Origin: JAMOAD01 sp023621955
GTDB lineage: Bacteria > Acidobacteriota > Aminicenantia > JAMOAD01
NCBI GenBank assembly: GCA_035403085.1
Contig: DAONEM010000008.1
Span: forward strand, 1-64,000
Length of the DNA: 64,000 nt
Reading direction: 5' to 3'
Below the pieces are notes generated by a model. That model had not been told where the DNA came from and did no database searches. It saw nothing but the letters and a program-made list of their open reading frames with translations. Position 1 is the first letter of the stretch. Each line of letters begins with the position of its first letter. Position numbers and translations under genes: made by a program. This document shows, in pieces, positions 45,873-54,138 of this stretch.

Positions 45873-46826
45873 CTACTCCTCGGGAAGAAAGTCGTTTTCC
45901 AGAATGTAATCCATGGGGTTGATAGGCTTGTTGTTTACCAGCACCTCGTAGTGAAGATGGGGCGCCGTAGACTTGCCGGTACTCCCCACCAGGCCGATGG
46001 ACTGGCCCCGAGTCACCCGGGCTCCGGGTTTGACCAGACAGGATTTGAGATGGGCGTAGAGAGTCTTGGTTCCGTTGTTATGAAGGACGATTATATAGTT
46101 GCCGTAATCTTTTCTGAAGGTCGATTGGATGACCAGACCGTCTGCCGTGACGATGACCCGGTTACCGGTCTGCGTGGCGATGTCGATCCCCGCATGGAAC
46201 TCCCTGCTCCCCGTGAAGGGGTCTTTGCGCCAGCTGTAGTTGGAGGTGATGATCCCTTTGGTAGGCCAGATCGAGGGAGAGGAGGCCAGAGTCTTCTCCT
46301 GTTCCCGGAAGAACTTGTAAAGGAAGTCCAGGTTCTTCTCGATGCCGGCGGCTTTGCTCTTCAAAGAGCTGATCTTCCCGGGGACGGAGACCTCTTTCGG
46401 GGAGACCGCGGGGGCCAAGGTGTTGCGGGGGATGGTGACGCCCAACCCTGTGGGGTTGATCGATGAACCGCCCGATCCAACCTCTTTCAAGGCCATGGGG
46501 GACTCAAGGCCGGCGATGATGTTCAGCTTCCGTTTATAGTTTTCGAAACGTTGAAGCTGACCCTGAAGATCCTTCATGCCGCCTTCCAGAAGAGCGATTT
46601 TCTGAGCCTGGCTCTTGTTTTCGACCTCGTACTTCTTGGCGAAGAAGGCCTTCCTTTTCACGCTCGCGTAGTCCACAAGGACAAAGAGAAGAAGAAAGAG
46701 CATCACGCCGCTCACGGTCAGGATGATCTGAATGTTCTTCTTGGAAAGGGCGAGGGTCGTATACTTTCCCCTCACTCCACGGGGCATGAGAATAACGGTG
46801 AAAAAACTGTCCCTCTTCTGATCCAT
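45873..46826 (-). CDS. M23-family (LytM) metallopeptidase with membrane anchor
   Basis: Cell-wall endopeptidase or divisome/elongation regulator. Basic N-terminus, one transmembrane helix (about 32-52, IQIILTVSGVMLFLLLFVLVD), a coiled coil (about 60-100), then the LytM domain with the zinc residues in FHAGIDIA (HxxxD) and PHLHYEV (HxH). Both are intact, so an active enzyme is likely. ATG 46826, with GAGGAG 7 nt upstream, is preferred to the preceding TTG. Length 317 aa. Confidence 0.92.
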   Translation of the reverse strand: MDQKRDSFFTVILMPRGVRGKYTTLALSKKNIQIILTVSGVMLFLLLFVLVDYASVKRKAFFAKKYEVENKSQAQKIALLEGGMKDLQGQLQRFENYKRKLNIIAGLESPMALKEVGSGGSSINPTGLGVTIPRNTLAPAVSPKEVSVPGKISSLKSKAAGIEKNLDFLYKFFREQEKTLASSPSIWPTKGIITSNYSWRKDPFTGSREFHAGIDIATQTGNRVIVTADGLVIQSTFRKDYGNYIIVLHNNGTKTLYAHLKSCLVKPGARVTRGQSIGLVGSTGKSTAPHLHYEVLVNNKPINPMDYILENDFLPEE

Positions 46827-46876
46827 CAACGATCTCCTCGTTGGGGGGATTGGGTAAAACCTATCATGTCGGAAAT

Positions 46877-46905
46877 ATATTAGACAAGTGAATAGAGCTT
46901 GTCAA
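46877..46905 (-). promoter_or_regulatory. Promoter of the M23 peptidase gene
   Basis: TTGACA (46905-46900), 17-bp spacer, TAATAT (46882-46877) on the - strand, about 50 nt before the ATG. Confidence 0.8.
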
Positions 46906-46930
46906 GAGTTGGTGAAATTTTTTCCTTTTT

Positions 46931-46959
46931 TTGTAAGGTCTTGACGGAAGGGGTAGAAT
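46931..46959 (+). promoter_or_regulatory. Promoter of the MalY-type lyase gene
   Basis: TTGTAA (46931-46936), 17-bp spacer, TAGAAT (46954-46959). A TTGGAGG Shine-Dalgarno lies before the ATG. Confidence 0.6.
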
Positions 46960-46986
46960 CCATTGTTGTCTCCTTGGAGGTGAAAG

Positions 46987-48156
46987 ATGAACGAGTTTGA
47001 TCGACCCCGCTCCCGCAAGGGAACGGCCTCGGTGAAATGGGATTTTCTCGAGAAAAACTGCGGAGGAAGCGATCTTCTTCCCCTTTGGGTGGCGGACATG
47101 GACTTCCCCTCCCCTCCGGAAGTAGTAGAGGCCCTCACGAAGAGAGCGGAAGAGGGAATCTACGGCTACACCGACCATAGCGCCGACTACTTTTCCGCCC
47201 TGGAGGAGTGGAATCGGAAGCGACACGGATGGCGGTGCGACCCCTCCTGGGTCGTCTCGGTCCCCGGTGTCGTACCCGCTCTCAACATGGCGGTGAGGGC
47301 TTTTACGAAACCGGGAGACAAGGTTCTGGTCCAACGGCCGGTCTACTACCCCTTCATGAACTCGATCGAACTGAACGGGGCCCGGGTGATCAACAGCCCT
47401 CTCGTCCTTCGGGACAGACGTTACAGGATGGACCCGAAAGACCTTGAAGAGAAACTCTCCGATCCCCGTTGTCGGATGATGATCCTCTGCAGCCCTCACA
47501 ACCCGGTCGGCAGGGTTTGGCAAGAGGGTGAGCTCAGGCTCGTCGCCGACCTCTGCCGGGAGAAGGGGGTGATTCTGGTGAGCGACGAGATCCACTCGGA
47601 CCTCGTCTTCCCGGGGTTCCGCCACCGTCCCCTCCTGTCGATCGACCCCTCCTATTCGTCCTTCACGCTCCTCTGTACCTCCCCCTCGAAGAGTTTCAAC
47701 CTCGCCGGGTTGCAGTGCGCCAACATGATCGTTCCGGACCCAATACTAAGGAGGGGGATTCTGGAAGAGAGGGAGCGCCTCGGACTCTTCCTCCCCAACT
47801 TCTTTGGGGGTGTCGCCCTGGAGGCGGCCTACCGTTACGGGGAGCCTTGGCTTGAGAGGCTCATGACCTATCTCAAGGGGAACCTTGACCTTCTCACGCG
47901 TTTCCTGGGCGATAGGCTTCCCGAAGCCATCCTCACGGAGCCCGAGGGGACCTATCTGGCTTGGGTGGATCTGAGAGGCGTGGAGAGGGATTGGCCTCGG
48001 GCGGAGAAGATTCTCCTGGAGAGGGCCAAGGTTGCCTACGATCCGGGGGTCCTCTTCGGCCCCGAAGGGGAAGGGTATATCCGTATCAACCTGGCTTGTC
48101 CTAGATCCTTACTCCAAGAGGCTTTGGAGAGGACGGCCCAGGCTTTCGGGAGGTGA
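46987..48156 (+). CDS. MalY/PatB-type PLP enzyme (cystathionine beta-lyase)
   Basis: Fold-type I PLP enzyme expected to cleave carbon-sulfur beta bonds (cystathionine, cysteine). Family marks are WVADMDFPSP, GIYGYTDHSADY, SPHNPVGRVW, VSDEIHSDLVF and the PLP lysine in TSPSKSFNLAGLQ. Length 389 aa. A classical aminotransferase role is less likely because of the MalY-type WVADMDF start. Monocistronic, followed directly by the tRNA-Leu promoter. Confidence 0.92.
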   Translation: MNEFDRPRSRKGTASVKWDFLEKNCGGSDLLPLWVADMDFPSPPEVVEALTKRAEEGIYGYTDHSADYFSALEEWNRKRHGWRCDPSWVVSVPGVVPALNMAVRAFTKPGDKVLVQRPVYYPFMNSIELNGARVINSPLVLRDRRYRMDPKDLEEKLSDPRCRMMILCSPHNPVGRVWQEGELRLVADLCREKGVILVSDEIHSDLVFPGFRHRPLLSIDPSYSSFTLLCTSPSKSFNLAGLQCANMIVPDPILRRGILEERERLGLFLPNFFGGVALEAAYRYGEPWLERLMTYLKGNLDLLTRFLGDRLPEAILTEPEGTYLAWVDLRGVERDWPRAEKILLERAKVAYDPGVLFGPEGEGYIRINLACPRSLLQEALERTAQAFGR

Positions 48157-48167
48157 GGAGAAGGGCG

Positions 48168-48196
48168 TTGACAAAGCCCCTCTTTTCGCATAAAAT
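48168..48196 (+). promoter_or_regulatory. Promoter of tRNA-Leu(CAA)
   Basis: TTGACA (48168-48173), 17-bp spacer, TAAAAT (48191-48196), 15 bp before the tRNA 5' end. Confidence 0.82.
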
Positions 48197-48211
48197 TCAT
48201 AAACGGAATGT

Positions 48212-48296
48212 GCCGAAGTGGTGGAATTGGCAGACGCGTCGGACTCAAAATCCGAAGAGGGTTTCCCTCGTGTGGGTTCAAGTCCCACCTTCGGCA
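48212..48296 (+). tRNA. tRNA-Leu (anticodon CAA)
   Basis: Class II tRNA of 85 nt: acceptor GCCGAAG/CTTCGGC, D arm with GGCAGACGC, anticodon loop CTCAAAA (CAA), long variable arm, T arm GGTTCAAGTCC, discriminator A. No CCA is encoded. Confidence 0.96.
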
Positions 48297-48339
48297 CACC
48301 TTTCCTATATGCTTGTCGGCAAGCCCCTTTCGGCTTTGT

Positions 48340-48368
48340 TTGACCGGATTGAAGAAACATGTTAATTT
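48340..48368 (+). promoter_or_regulatory. Possible promoter of the carboxyltransferase operon
   Basis: TTGACC (48340-48345), 17-bp spacer, TAATTT (48363-48368), 25 nt before the ATG. Confidence 0.5.
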
Positions 48369-48393
48369 AGCGATATTCTACGGGAGGTAGTCC

Positions 48394-49944
48394 ATGTCCA
48401 TAGAGAAGAAACTACTCGACCTGAAGACGAAGAAAGAGCAAGGACTTCAGGGGGGTGGTGAGAAGAGGATACAGAAGCAGCATGAGCAGGGGAAGCTTAC
48501 GGCTCGTGAGAGGATCGCTCGGATCGTTGACCCCGGTAGTTTCGAAGAGCTCGATCTCTTCGTCACCCACCGTTGCCAAGATTTCGAAATGGCCAAGAAC
48601 CAGCCGCTTACCGACGGCGTTGTCACCGGATACGGGACCATCAACGGCCGGTTGGTGTTCCTCTACGCTCAGGATTTCACAATCTTCGGCGGATCCCTCT
48701 CCAAGAGCCACGCGGAGAAGATCGTGAAAGTCATGGAGATGGCCGCCAAGGCAGGCGCCCCTCTCATCGGAGTGAACGACTCGGGTGGGGCGAGGATTCA
48801 GGAAGGAGTCGACGCTTTGGCCGGATACGCGGATATTTTCCTCCGCAACGTCCTCTACTCCGGCGTCATCCCCCAGATCTCCCTGATCGTGGGACCCTGC
48901 GCCGGTGGCGCGGTCTACTCCCCCGCCATCACAGACTATGTGATGATGGTGGACAAGAGCTCCTACATGTTCTTGACCGGGCCCAAGGTCGTCAAGCAGG
49001 TTACCTCTGAGGACGTTACCACCGAGCAGCTCGGCGGAGCCACCGTTCATGCCACCAAGAGCGGCGTGGCCCACCTTGTTTACGCCAGCGAAGACGATGC
49101 CGTCGTCGGACTGAAGAAGCTCCTCTCTTTCTTCCCCCAGAACAACGGGGAGAAACCCCCGGTCTTGCCCTGCCAGGATCCGGCCGAGAGGTTTGAGGAG
49201 AAGCTCAACGCCATCGTCCCCGACAACCCCAACAAGCCCTACGACATGAAGGAGATTATCTCGCTTCTGGTCGACAACGGGGACTTCTTCGAGATTCAGC
49301 CGATGTTCGCCCCCAACATCCTCGTCGGTTTCGCCAGGTTCAACGGGAAGAGCGTGGGGATCATCGCCAACCAGCCCAAGGTCATGGCCGGTGTTCTGGA
49401 CAACAACGCCTCTATCAAGAGCGCCCGGTTCGTCCGTTTCTGCGATGCCTTTAACATTCCCCTGTTGATCCTGGAGGATGTCCCCGGCTTCATGCCCGGG
49501 ACCGGTCAGGAGTACGGCGGGATCATCCGCAACGGCGCCAAACTTCTTTACGCCTTCGCGGAGGCTACTGTTCCCAAGGTCACCGTGATCGTCCGCAAAT
49601 CCTATGGCGGAGCCTACTGCGTCATGAACTCCAAGCACATCCGGGGAGACCTTGTCTTTGCCTGGCCCTCCGCCGAGATCGCCGTCATGGGTCCCGACGG
49701 CGCCGTAGAGATCATCTACAGCCAGGAGCTCAAGGACGCCGAAAACAAACCGGCCAAGAAGGAAGAGCTCAAGAAACTCTACGAAGACCTCTTCGCCAAC
49801 CCCTACACGGCGGCGCGCAAAGGCTACGTTGATGATGTCATCGAGCCTGCCAACACGCGTTTGCGCCTCGTGAAGGCCTTCGAGATGCTCGCCGGCAAGA
49901 GAGACTCCAACCCCCCGAAGAAGCACGGGAACATACCTCTCTAA
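48394..49944 (+). CDS. mmdA: Acyl-CoA carboxyltransferase (methylmalonyl-CoA decarboxylase alpha / propionyl-CoA carboxylase beta type)
   Basis: Biotin-dependent carboxyltransferase acting on propionyl-CoA/methylmalonyl-CoA. Both crotonase-like halves are present, with [35 protein letters not shown] and, in the C-terminal half, [19 protein letters not shown] and [13 protein letters not shown]. Length 516 aa is standard. GGGAGG lies 6 nt before the ATG. The downstream OadG-like subunit and biotin carrier point to a sodium-pumping decarboxylase, but its beta membrane subunit is not in the window, so a carboxylase role cannot be excluded. Confidence 0.92.
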   Translation: MSIEKKLLDLKTKKEQGLQGGGEKRIQKQHEQGKLTARERIARIVDPGSFEELDLFVTHRCQDFEMAKNQPLTDGVVTGYGTINGRLVFLYAQDFTIFGGSLSKSHAEKIVKVMEMAAKAGAPLIGVNDSGGARIQEGVDALAGYADIFLRNVLYSGVIPQISLIVGPCAGGAVYSPAITDYVMMVDKSSYMFLTGPKVVKQVTSEDVTTEQLGGATVHATKSGVAHLVYASEDDAVVGLKKLLSFFPQNNGEKPPVLPCQDPAERFEEKLNAIVPDNPNKPYDMKEIISLLVDNGDFFEIQPMFAPNILVGFARFNGKSVGIIANQPKVMAGVLDNNASIKSARFVRFCDAFNIPLLILEDVPGFMPGTGQEYGGIIRNGAKLLYAFAEATVPKVTVIVRKSYGGAYCVMNSKHIRGDLVFAWPSAEIAVMGPDGAVEIIYSQELKDAENKPAKKEELKKLYEDLFANPYTAARKGYVDDVIEPANTRLRLVKAFEMLAGKRDSNPPKKHGNIPL

Positions 49945-49957
49945 GGGACGGCAAGGA

Positions 49958-50287
49958 ATGCAGAGTATCGTAGGAATCGCGCTTCTGGCCGTATTTGCGG
50001 CGTTGGTTATCTATGTTCTCATCTTTCGGCGACCCCCCAAGGAAGAAGGAGCGGAGGACCCTGTCCTGACTCCCTCTCTGGATTCCCTCCCCTTGACAAG
50101 GGAAGAGGATCCCCCGGTGGAGCCGGAGATTCTGGCCGTGATCACCGCGGTGATCGAAGCCGAGACACTGCTTTCTCCGGTTCTCGAAGAGGGCCGGATG
50201 ACCTTTGATTCCCAGAAATCTCAGAGGGGTTGGTCGGATACCTCCCGGTTGGCCCTCAGACCCTTCGAAGGAGAGGTGAGAAGATGA
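49958..50287 (+). CDS. OadG-like small membrane subunit of biotin-dependent decarboxylase
   Basis: 109 aa with one N-terminal transmembrane helix (IVGIALLAVFAALVIYVLIF) followed by a Pro/Glu-rich linker and a short helical C-terminus (EILAVITAVIEAE), the plan of oxaloacetate/methylmalonyl-CoA decarboxylase gamma or delta subunits that hold the complex together. It lies between the carboxyltransferase gene (13-nt gap) and the biotin carrier gene (ATGA overlap), which supports the assignment. Confidence 0.8.
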   Translation: MQSIVGIALLAVFAALVIYVLIFRRPPKEEGAEDPVLTPSLDSLPLTREEDPPVEPEILAVITAVIEAETLLSPVLEEGRMTFDSQKSQRGWSDTSRLALRPFEGEVRR

Positions 50288-50790
50288 GAGAGTATACCGT
50301 TACAATCAACGAGAAAGATTACAAGGCTAAGGTGGCGGAGATCAACGCCGACCAGGCCGTGATCGTGATAGATGGTAAAGAGTATAAGGTTGGGTTGAAG
50401 GAGATCGGCCGCAAGAAAGACCTCCTTTCCGGAGCCCATCAGAGGGTTGAGTCGGCGCAGGCCCCTGCGGCCTCTCCCGCCGCCCCCGTGAAGTCTTTGA
50501 GCGTGGTCTCCGAGCCCTCCCTTCCGACCCAGAGAGTGGAGAAGGTCGGCGGCGGAGACGGGGCGATCGGCTCCCCCCTGCCGGGTCTGATCATCGATGT
50601 CCTCGTGAAGGAAGGGGACGCGGTGAAGGCCGGCCAGAACGTTGTCATCATGGAAGCCATGAAGATGGAAAACCAGATTCAGTCGCCTTTTGATGGTAAA
50701 GTCGCCCGAATCCACGTTCAGAAAGGGAAGAACGTGGTAGAGGGGGATGTCCTCATCGAGATTGCCCGGCCTCCCCTGACGACACTTTAA
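50284..50790 (+). CDS. Biotin carboxyl carrier protein of the decarboxylase
   Basis: 168 aa. Residues 1-50 are a beta-rich N-terminal region, residues 52-90 an Ala/Pro linker, and residues 93-166 a biotinyl domain with the attachment site Lys127 in IMEAMKMENQ. It receives the carboxyl group from the carboxyltransferase. ATG 50284 overlaps the stop of the OadG-like gene. A hairpin terminator follows. Confidence 0.93.
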   Translation: MREYTVTINEKDYKAKVAEINADQAVIVIDGKEYKVGLKEIGRKKDLLSGAHQRVESAQAPAASPAAPVKSLSVVSEPSLPTQRVEKVGGGDGAIGSPLPGLIIDVLVKEGDAVKAGQNVVIMEAMKMENQIQSPFDGKVARIHVQKGKNVVEGDVLIEIARPPLTTL

Positions 50791-50819
50791 AAAAAAGCGG
50801 GGAGAACCGGTTTGGTTCG

Positions 50820-50842
50820 GGTTCCGGGGAGCGCCCGGAACC
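50820..50842 (+). terminator. Terminator-like hairpin after the biotin carrier gene
   Basis: Perfect 9-bp stem GGTTCCGGG/CCCGGAACC with a 5-nt loop, 30 nt after the stop and 27 nt before the next ATG. Read-through may link the two sections. Confidence 0.5.
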
Positions 50843-50869
50843 TCTTCGACATAGACCGGGAGGTGGAAG

Positions 50870-51790
50870 ATGGAAAAAATGATTTCCGCAATCCCCAACT
50901 TTTGTGAAGGAAGGAACACCGCCGTCATTGATGAGGTTACCGCGGCACTCCGGCGGGTGGACCATCTCTTCGTCTTGGACGTATCCGCCGATCGACTCCG
51001 TAACCGAACCGTTTTCTCTCTCATCGGGCCTCAAAGGGCCATCCTGGAGGCAGGAAGGCTTCTCTACGGGCTTGCCAGAGAAAAGATCGACATGAGGAAA
51101 CACCGTGGGGACTACCCCCGGTTGGGTGCCCTGGATGTCTTCCCCATCGTTCCTGTCCAAGAATCGACGATCCAGGAGGCCGCCAAACTCGCCGAAGAGC
51201 TCGGCCGACTTGTGGCCAAAGAGTTCGATGTTCCGGTTTATCTCTTCGGAGAGGCTGCGCGTTCGCCGCTCCGCAGGGAGGTGGACGCCATCAGGGAAGG
51301 GGAGTACGAGGGTCTGGCGCGTAAGCTTCTGGATCCGCAGAACAAACCGGACTATGGCCCGGACACCTTCGACCCCACCTTCGGGGCGACCATCATCGGA
51401 GCCCGCTTCCCCCTGATAACCTTCATGGCTTTCTTCGATACAAAGGATGAAGAGGCCGTCGCCGCTATAGCCAAATCGGTTGCCTACGCACACGGAGGGC
51501 TCAGCCAGGTAAGGACCTACTACGGAATGGTTCCCGAGCGGGGTGAGGCCCAGGTGACGGTGAAGATCGCCAACTATACGGCGACCCCCCTCTACCGTGT
51601 GGTCGAGTTGATGAAGGTTGAGGCACGCCGCTTCGGCGTGAGGCTGAAAGGGGTAGACCTGATCGGTTTGACTCCTCAGTCGGTTCTCGTGGAGGCGGCT
51701 CAGTACTACCTCTCTTTGCGCGACTTCACCCCGGACAAACTCCTTGAGACGAGCCTGAAGAAGCATCTGCCTAAAGAGAGAAACCTATAA
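50870..51790 (+). CDS. Glutamate formiminotransferase-like protein (FtcD N-terminal family)
   Basis: 306 aa matching the formiminotransferase domain from end to end (IPNFCEGRN, GALDVFPIVP, IANYTATPLYRVVELMKVEARR, IGLTPQSVL). Two conserved active-site stretches differ: the usual DHNR is RLRNR (42-46), and the HxGxHPR motif reads HRGDYPR with Tyr82 in place of the catalytic His. It may be a divergent formiminotransferase, a folate-modifying relative, or a non-catalytic protein. GGGAGG precedes the ATG. Its place between a biotin carrier and methylmalonyl-CoA epimerase is unexplained; no hut gene is near. Confidence 0.82.
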   Translation: MEKMISAIPNFCEGRNTAVIDEVTAALRRVDHLFVLDVSADRLRNRTVFSLIGPQRAILEAGRLLYGLAREKIDMRKHRGDYPRLGALDVFPIVPVQESTIQEAAKLAEELGRLVAKEFDVPVYLFGEAARSPLRREVDAIREGEYEGLARKLLDPQNKPDYGPDTFDPTFGATIIGARFPLITFMAFFDTKDEEAVAAIAKSVAYAHGGLSQVRTYYGMVPERGEAQVTVKIANYTATPLYRVVELMKVEARRFGVRLKGVDLIGLTPQSVLVEAAQYYLSLRDFTPDKLLETSLKKHLPKERNL

Positions 51791-51906
51791 CCTGCGGCGG
51801 AAAGAGCGGAGGGGATTTAACAAGAGCCCCTTCAGACGGGAGGCCCGAAGAGGCGCAACCAAGCTCTTGGGGAATCTCCGGATAAAAGAAAAAGGAAGGT
51901 GTTGTC

Positions 51907-52302
51907 ATGAAAAAGATCGACCACGTAGGGGTAGCGGTTCCTTCCCTTGCCGAGGCGAAACCCTTTTACGCAGAGGGTCTCGGCCTCAAACTCCTCGCAG
52001 AGGAGGAGGTGGCGGAACAGAGAGTGAGGGTAGCCATGTTCCAGTGTGGCGAGAGCCGTATCGAGCTTCTGGAGCCGACCTCCCCGGAGAGTCCCATCGC
52101 CAAGTTTTTGGAGAAGAAGGGTTCCGGGATCCACCACATCGCCGTCGAAGTGAAAGACGTTGAGGCTGAGCTCAACGCCCTGCAAGCCCAAGGCGTCAAA
52201 CTCATCGATACAGTCGCCCGAATCGGCGCCGGCGGCCATAAGATCGCCTTCGTGCACCCCAAGTCCACCTCCGGCGTTCTGCTGGAGCTGACCCAGAAAT
52301 AA
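51907..52302 (+). CDS. mce: Methylmalonyl-CoA epimerase
   Basis: Interconverts (R)- and (S)-methylmalonyl-CoA, connecting methylmalonyl-CoA mutase with the carboxylase/decarboxylase encoded 3 kb upstream. Vicinal-oxygen-chelate fold: KIDHVGVAVPSLAEAKPFY at the start, ESRIELLEPTSPESPIAKFL, and GIHHIAVEV and FVHPKSTSGVLLEL with the metal-ligand His and Glu. Length 131 aa is typical. A GGAAGG sequence lies about 8 nt before the ATG. Confidence 0.94.
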   Translation: MKKIDHVGVAVPSLAEAKPFYAEGLGLKLLAEEEVAEQRVRVAMFQCGESRIELLEPTSPESPIAKFLEKKGSGIHHIAVEVKDVEAELNALQAQGVKLIDTVARIGAGGHKIAFVHPKSTSGVLLELTQK

Positions 52303-52312
52303 TCAACAGGCG

Positions 52313-52338
52313 TGGCCGGGAAGGGCCTTTCCGGCCAT
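52313..52338 (+). terminator. Terminator-like hairpin after mce
   Basis: A 7-bp perfect TGGCCGG/CCGGCCA stem, extended by imperfect pairs, 10 nt after the mce stop. Confidence 0.45.
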
Positions 52339-52353
52339 GCTTCGTACTTCACT

Positions 52354-53199
52354 GTGAAACCTTTCTATATCCGGATTCCCGAGGGGTCTTCCTTGAGGCT
52401 CCAGGAGGCCGTAGCCAGATACCTCCGCTGGGACGCCGAGAGGGCGAGAGAGAGGGTTCTTGCGGGTGGGGTCTGGTCGGGAAAGAAGAGACTCCTTGAC
52501 CCGTCGGCGCCGGTGGCGGGATCGCTCCTCACCGTTTACCCCGACGGGAAGAAGAGGTCTCTCTATACCCCCTTAGATCCTGAATGGATTCTCTACAGGG
52601 ACGACTCCCTTCTCGTTGTCTACAAACCTCCCAACTGGGCCGTACATCCGACGCCTATCGAGAAGGGGTCTCTCCTGACCGCCCTCCGCGAGGCTTTTCC
52701 TGAGGAGAGCCTCTTCCCCGGGAACCGGATCGACCTTGAGGCCCACGGACTCGTCTTCTTCCCCCGCTCCCGCAAGGGTGCCGAACTCTTCAACCGGCTG
52801 ATCCGGGAGCGGAAGATTGAGAAGTTCTACCTGGCGCTCACGCCGCACATGGGAAACCCACCGGGGAGCCTCCGCTTCACGAATCCCTTGGAGGGAAAGG
52901 AGGCAGAGACGCGGGGCCGTTATCTGGGCGAGACCGCACAAGGTTCTCTCTTCGAAGTCAAGATAGGGACAGGCCGCTTCCATCAGATCCGGAAGCACTT
53001 CGCCCTGAACCTCTCCCCTCTCCTGGGAGAGAAAAAGTACGGCGGCGGCGCCCCTTCCGGTGGAGAGTTGGCTCTTCTCTGTTACCGGTACCGATGGAGC
53101 TACCCCGGTTCCGAAGAGGTTCAGGATGTCTCTTTTATTCCGCCCCGGTTAAAGGAGTGGAAAGCTCTCTTAACGAGGGGAGAAGGGGATTCGGAGTGA
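52354..53199 (+). CDS. RluA-family pseudouridine synthase-like protein, divergent
   Basis: N-terminal S4-like RNA-binding region (about 1-65) followed by a RluA-type catalytic domain (DDSLLVVYKPPNWAVHPT). The signature HRLDxxTSG reads NRIDLEAHG; the catalytic Asp127 is kept but the neighbouring Thr and Ser are replaced by Ala and His. The FHQIRKHFA motif is present. I use GTG 52354, giving 281 aa, because the in-frame GTG at 52312 lies in the hairpin after mce; neither has a Shine-Dalgarno. Probably an RNA pseudouridine synthase of unknown target. Confidence 0.8.
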   Translation: MKPFYIRIPEGSSLRLQEAVARYLRWDAERARERVLAGGVWSGKKRLLDPSAPVAGSLLTVYPDGKKRSLYTPLDPEWILYRDDSLLVVYKPPNWAVHPTPIEKGSLLTALREAFPEESLFPGNRIDLEAHGLVFFPRSRKGAELFNRLIRERKIEKFYLALTPHMGNPPGSLRFTNPLEGKEAETRGRYLGETAQGSLFEVKIGTGRFHQIRKHFALNLSPLLGEKKYGGGAPSGGELALLCYRYRWSYPGSEEVQDVSFIPPRLKEWKALLTRGEGDSE

Positions 53200-53267
53200 G
53201 CCTGTCTCCCCGTCGGTAACTCGAACCGGAGCAGGGCGAACGTCGGCTGTAATTCCTTCCCCCTTTT

Positions 53268-53327
53268 TTAAAAAGGAGTGTCCGTTGTATTCGTTGCATT
53301 CCCTCCGCTCTAAAAGGGGAGTGTTCC
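53268..53327 (+). repeat. Two-part dispersed repeat, copy A
   Basis: The unit AAAAAGGAGTGTCCGTTGTA begins at 53270, and a degenerate AAAAGGGGAGTGTTCC begins at 53312, 42 bp later. Copy B at 62.2 kb shares a 23-nt identical core and the same two-part layout. It lies between the RluA-like gene and the HAD gene, a 246-bp gap that otherwise shows no gene. Confidence 0.65.
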
Positions 53328-53445
53328 TGGGAATTCGTTTTCATTAAAGGGCAAAGGTCCTTCTCCCAAGGTGAGGGGGAAGGAGCAGACGAAAGCCGAG
53401 GCCTTCCTCCTATCCGTTCCTGGGAAAAGTGAGGTAGAATACCCC

Positions 53446-54138
53446 ATGAGACGTTTGATCCTCTTCGATATAGACTGTACGCTCCTGAAGGCCGGCGGAG
53501 CCGGGCGGCGGGCCATGAGAAAGGCGTTGGCCGAACACCTTGGCGATGGTGAGTACATCGACAGGGTGAAGTACGACGGCAAGACCGACCCCTTGATCGT
53601 TCGGGAGAGCCACGAGGCCTCTCTGACGAAAGAACCCCTCTCTCAGGAGCTACAGGAGAGAATCCTGAGCGCCTATCTCCTTTACCTTGAGGAGAACCTG
53701 AGGAGCGAAACCGGCGCTACCCTCATGCCCGGAATCCTTCCCCTCCTCGAGTCTCTCCGCCGGGAGAGGGAGGTGACACTGGGACTTCTGACCGGGAACA
53801 TGGAGAGGGGGGGAAGGCTTAAACTTGGCCTCTTCCACCTCAACGGCTTCTTTCCCTTCGGCGCCTTCGGGAGCGACCATTGGAACCGGAACCTCCTCCT
53901 CCCCATCGCCTGGGAGAGGGCCGAGAGGTCGACGGGGCACTCCTTCTCCCCGCGGGAGACCGTGATCGTCGGGGACTCAATCCACGATGTGGCCTGCGTT
54001 AAACCCTACGGTGCCAAGGTTCTCGCCGTGGCGACGGGGAGCACTCCTTCCGGCGCCTTGTTGGCGGGAGACCCGGATGGGCTGATGGAGAGCCTGGAGA
54101 TGACCGATAAAGCAGTGGAGGTGCTTTTAACGCTATGA
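53446..54138 (+). CDS. HAD-superfamily phosphatase (Gph/PGMB-like)
   Basis: Haloacid dehalogenase hydrolase of unknown substrate. Motif I is LFDIDCTLL (DxDxT, with nucleophile Asp8), motif II LLTGN, motif III/IV VIVGDSIHDVACV. A helical cap lies between motifs I and II (about 20-85). ATG 53446 gives 230 aa; a GTG upstream at 53371 would add 25 poorly conserved residues and is rejected. TAGAAT (53435-53440) is 5 nt before the ATG without a clear -35, so this gene may also be leaderless. Overlaps the AraC-type gene by ATGA. Confidence 0.88.
   Translation: MRRLILFDIDCTLLKAGGAGRRAMRKALAEHLGDGEYIDRVKYDGKTDPLIVRESHEASLTKEPLSQELQERILSAYLLYLEENLRSETGATLMPGILPLLESLRREREVTLGLLTGNMERGGRLKLGLFHLNGFFPFGAFGSDHWNRNLLLPIAWERAERSTGHSFSPRETVIVGDSIHDVACVKPYGAKVLAVATGSTPSGALLAGDPDGLMESLEMTDKAVEVLLTL

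Noticed and set aside
53199..53446. CRISPR-like repeat spacing near the RluA-like gene
   Set aside because: Only two degenerate units 42 bp apart, with no repeat-spacer series; described as a dispersed repeat instead.
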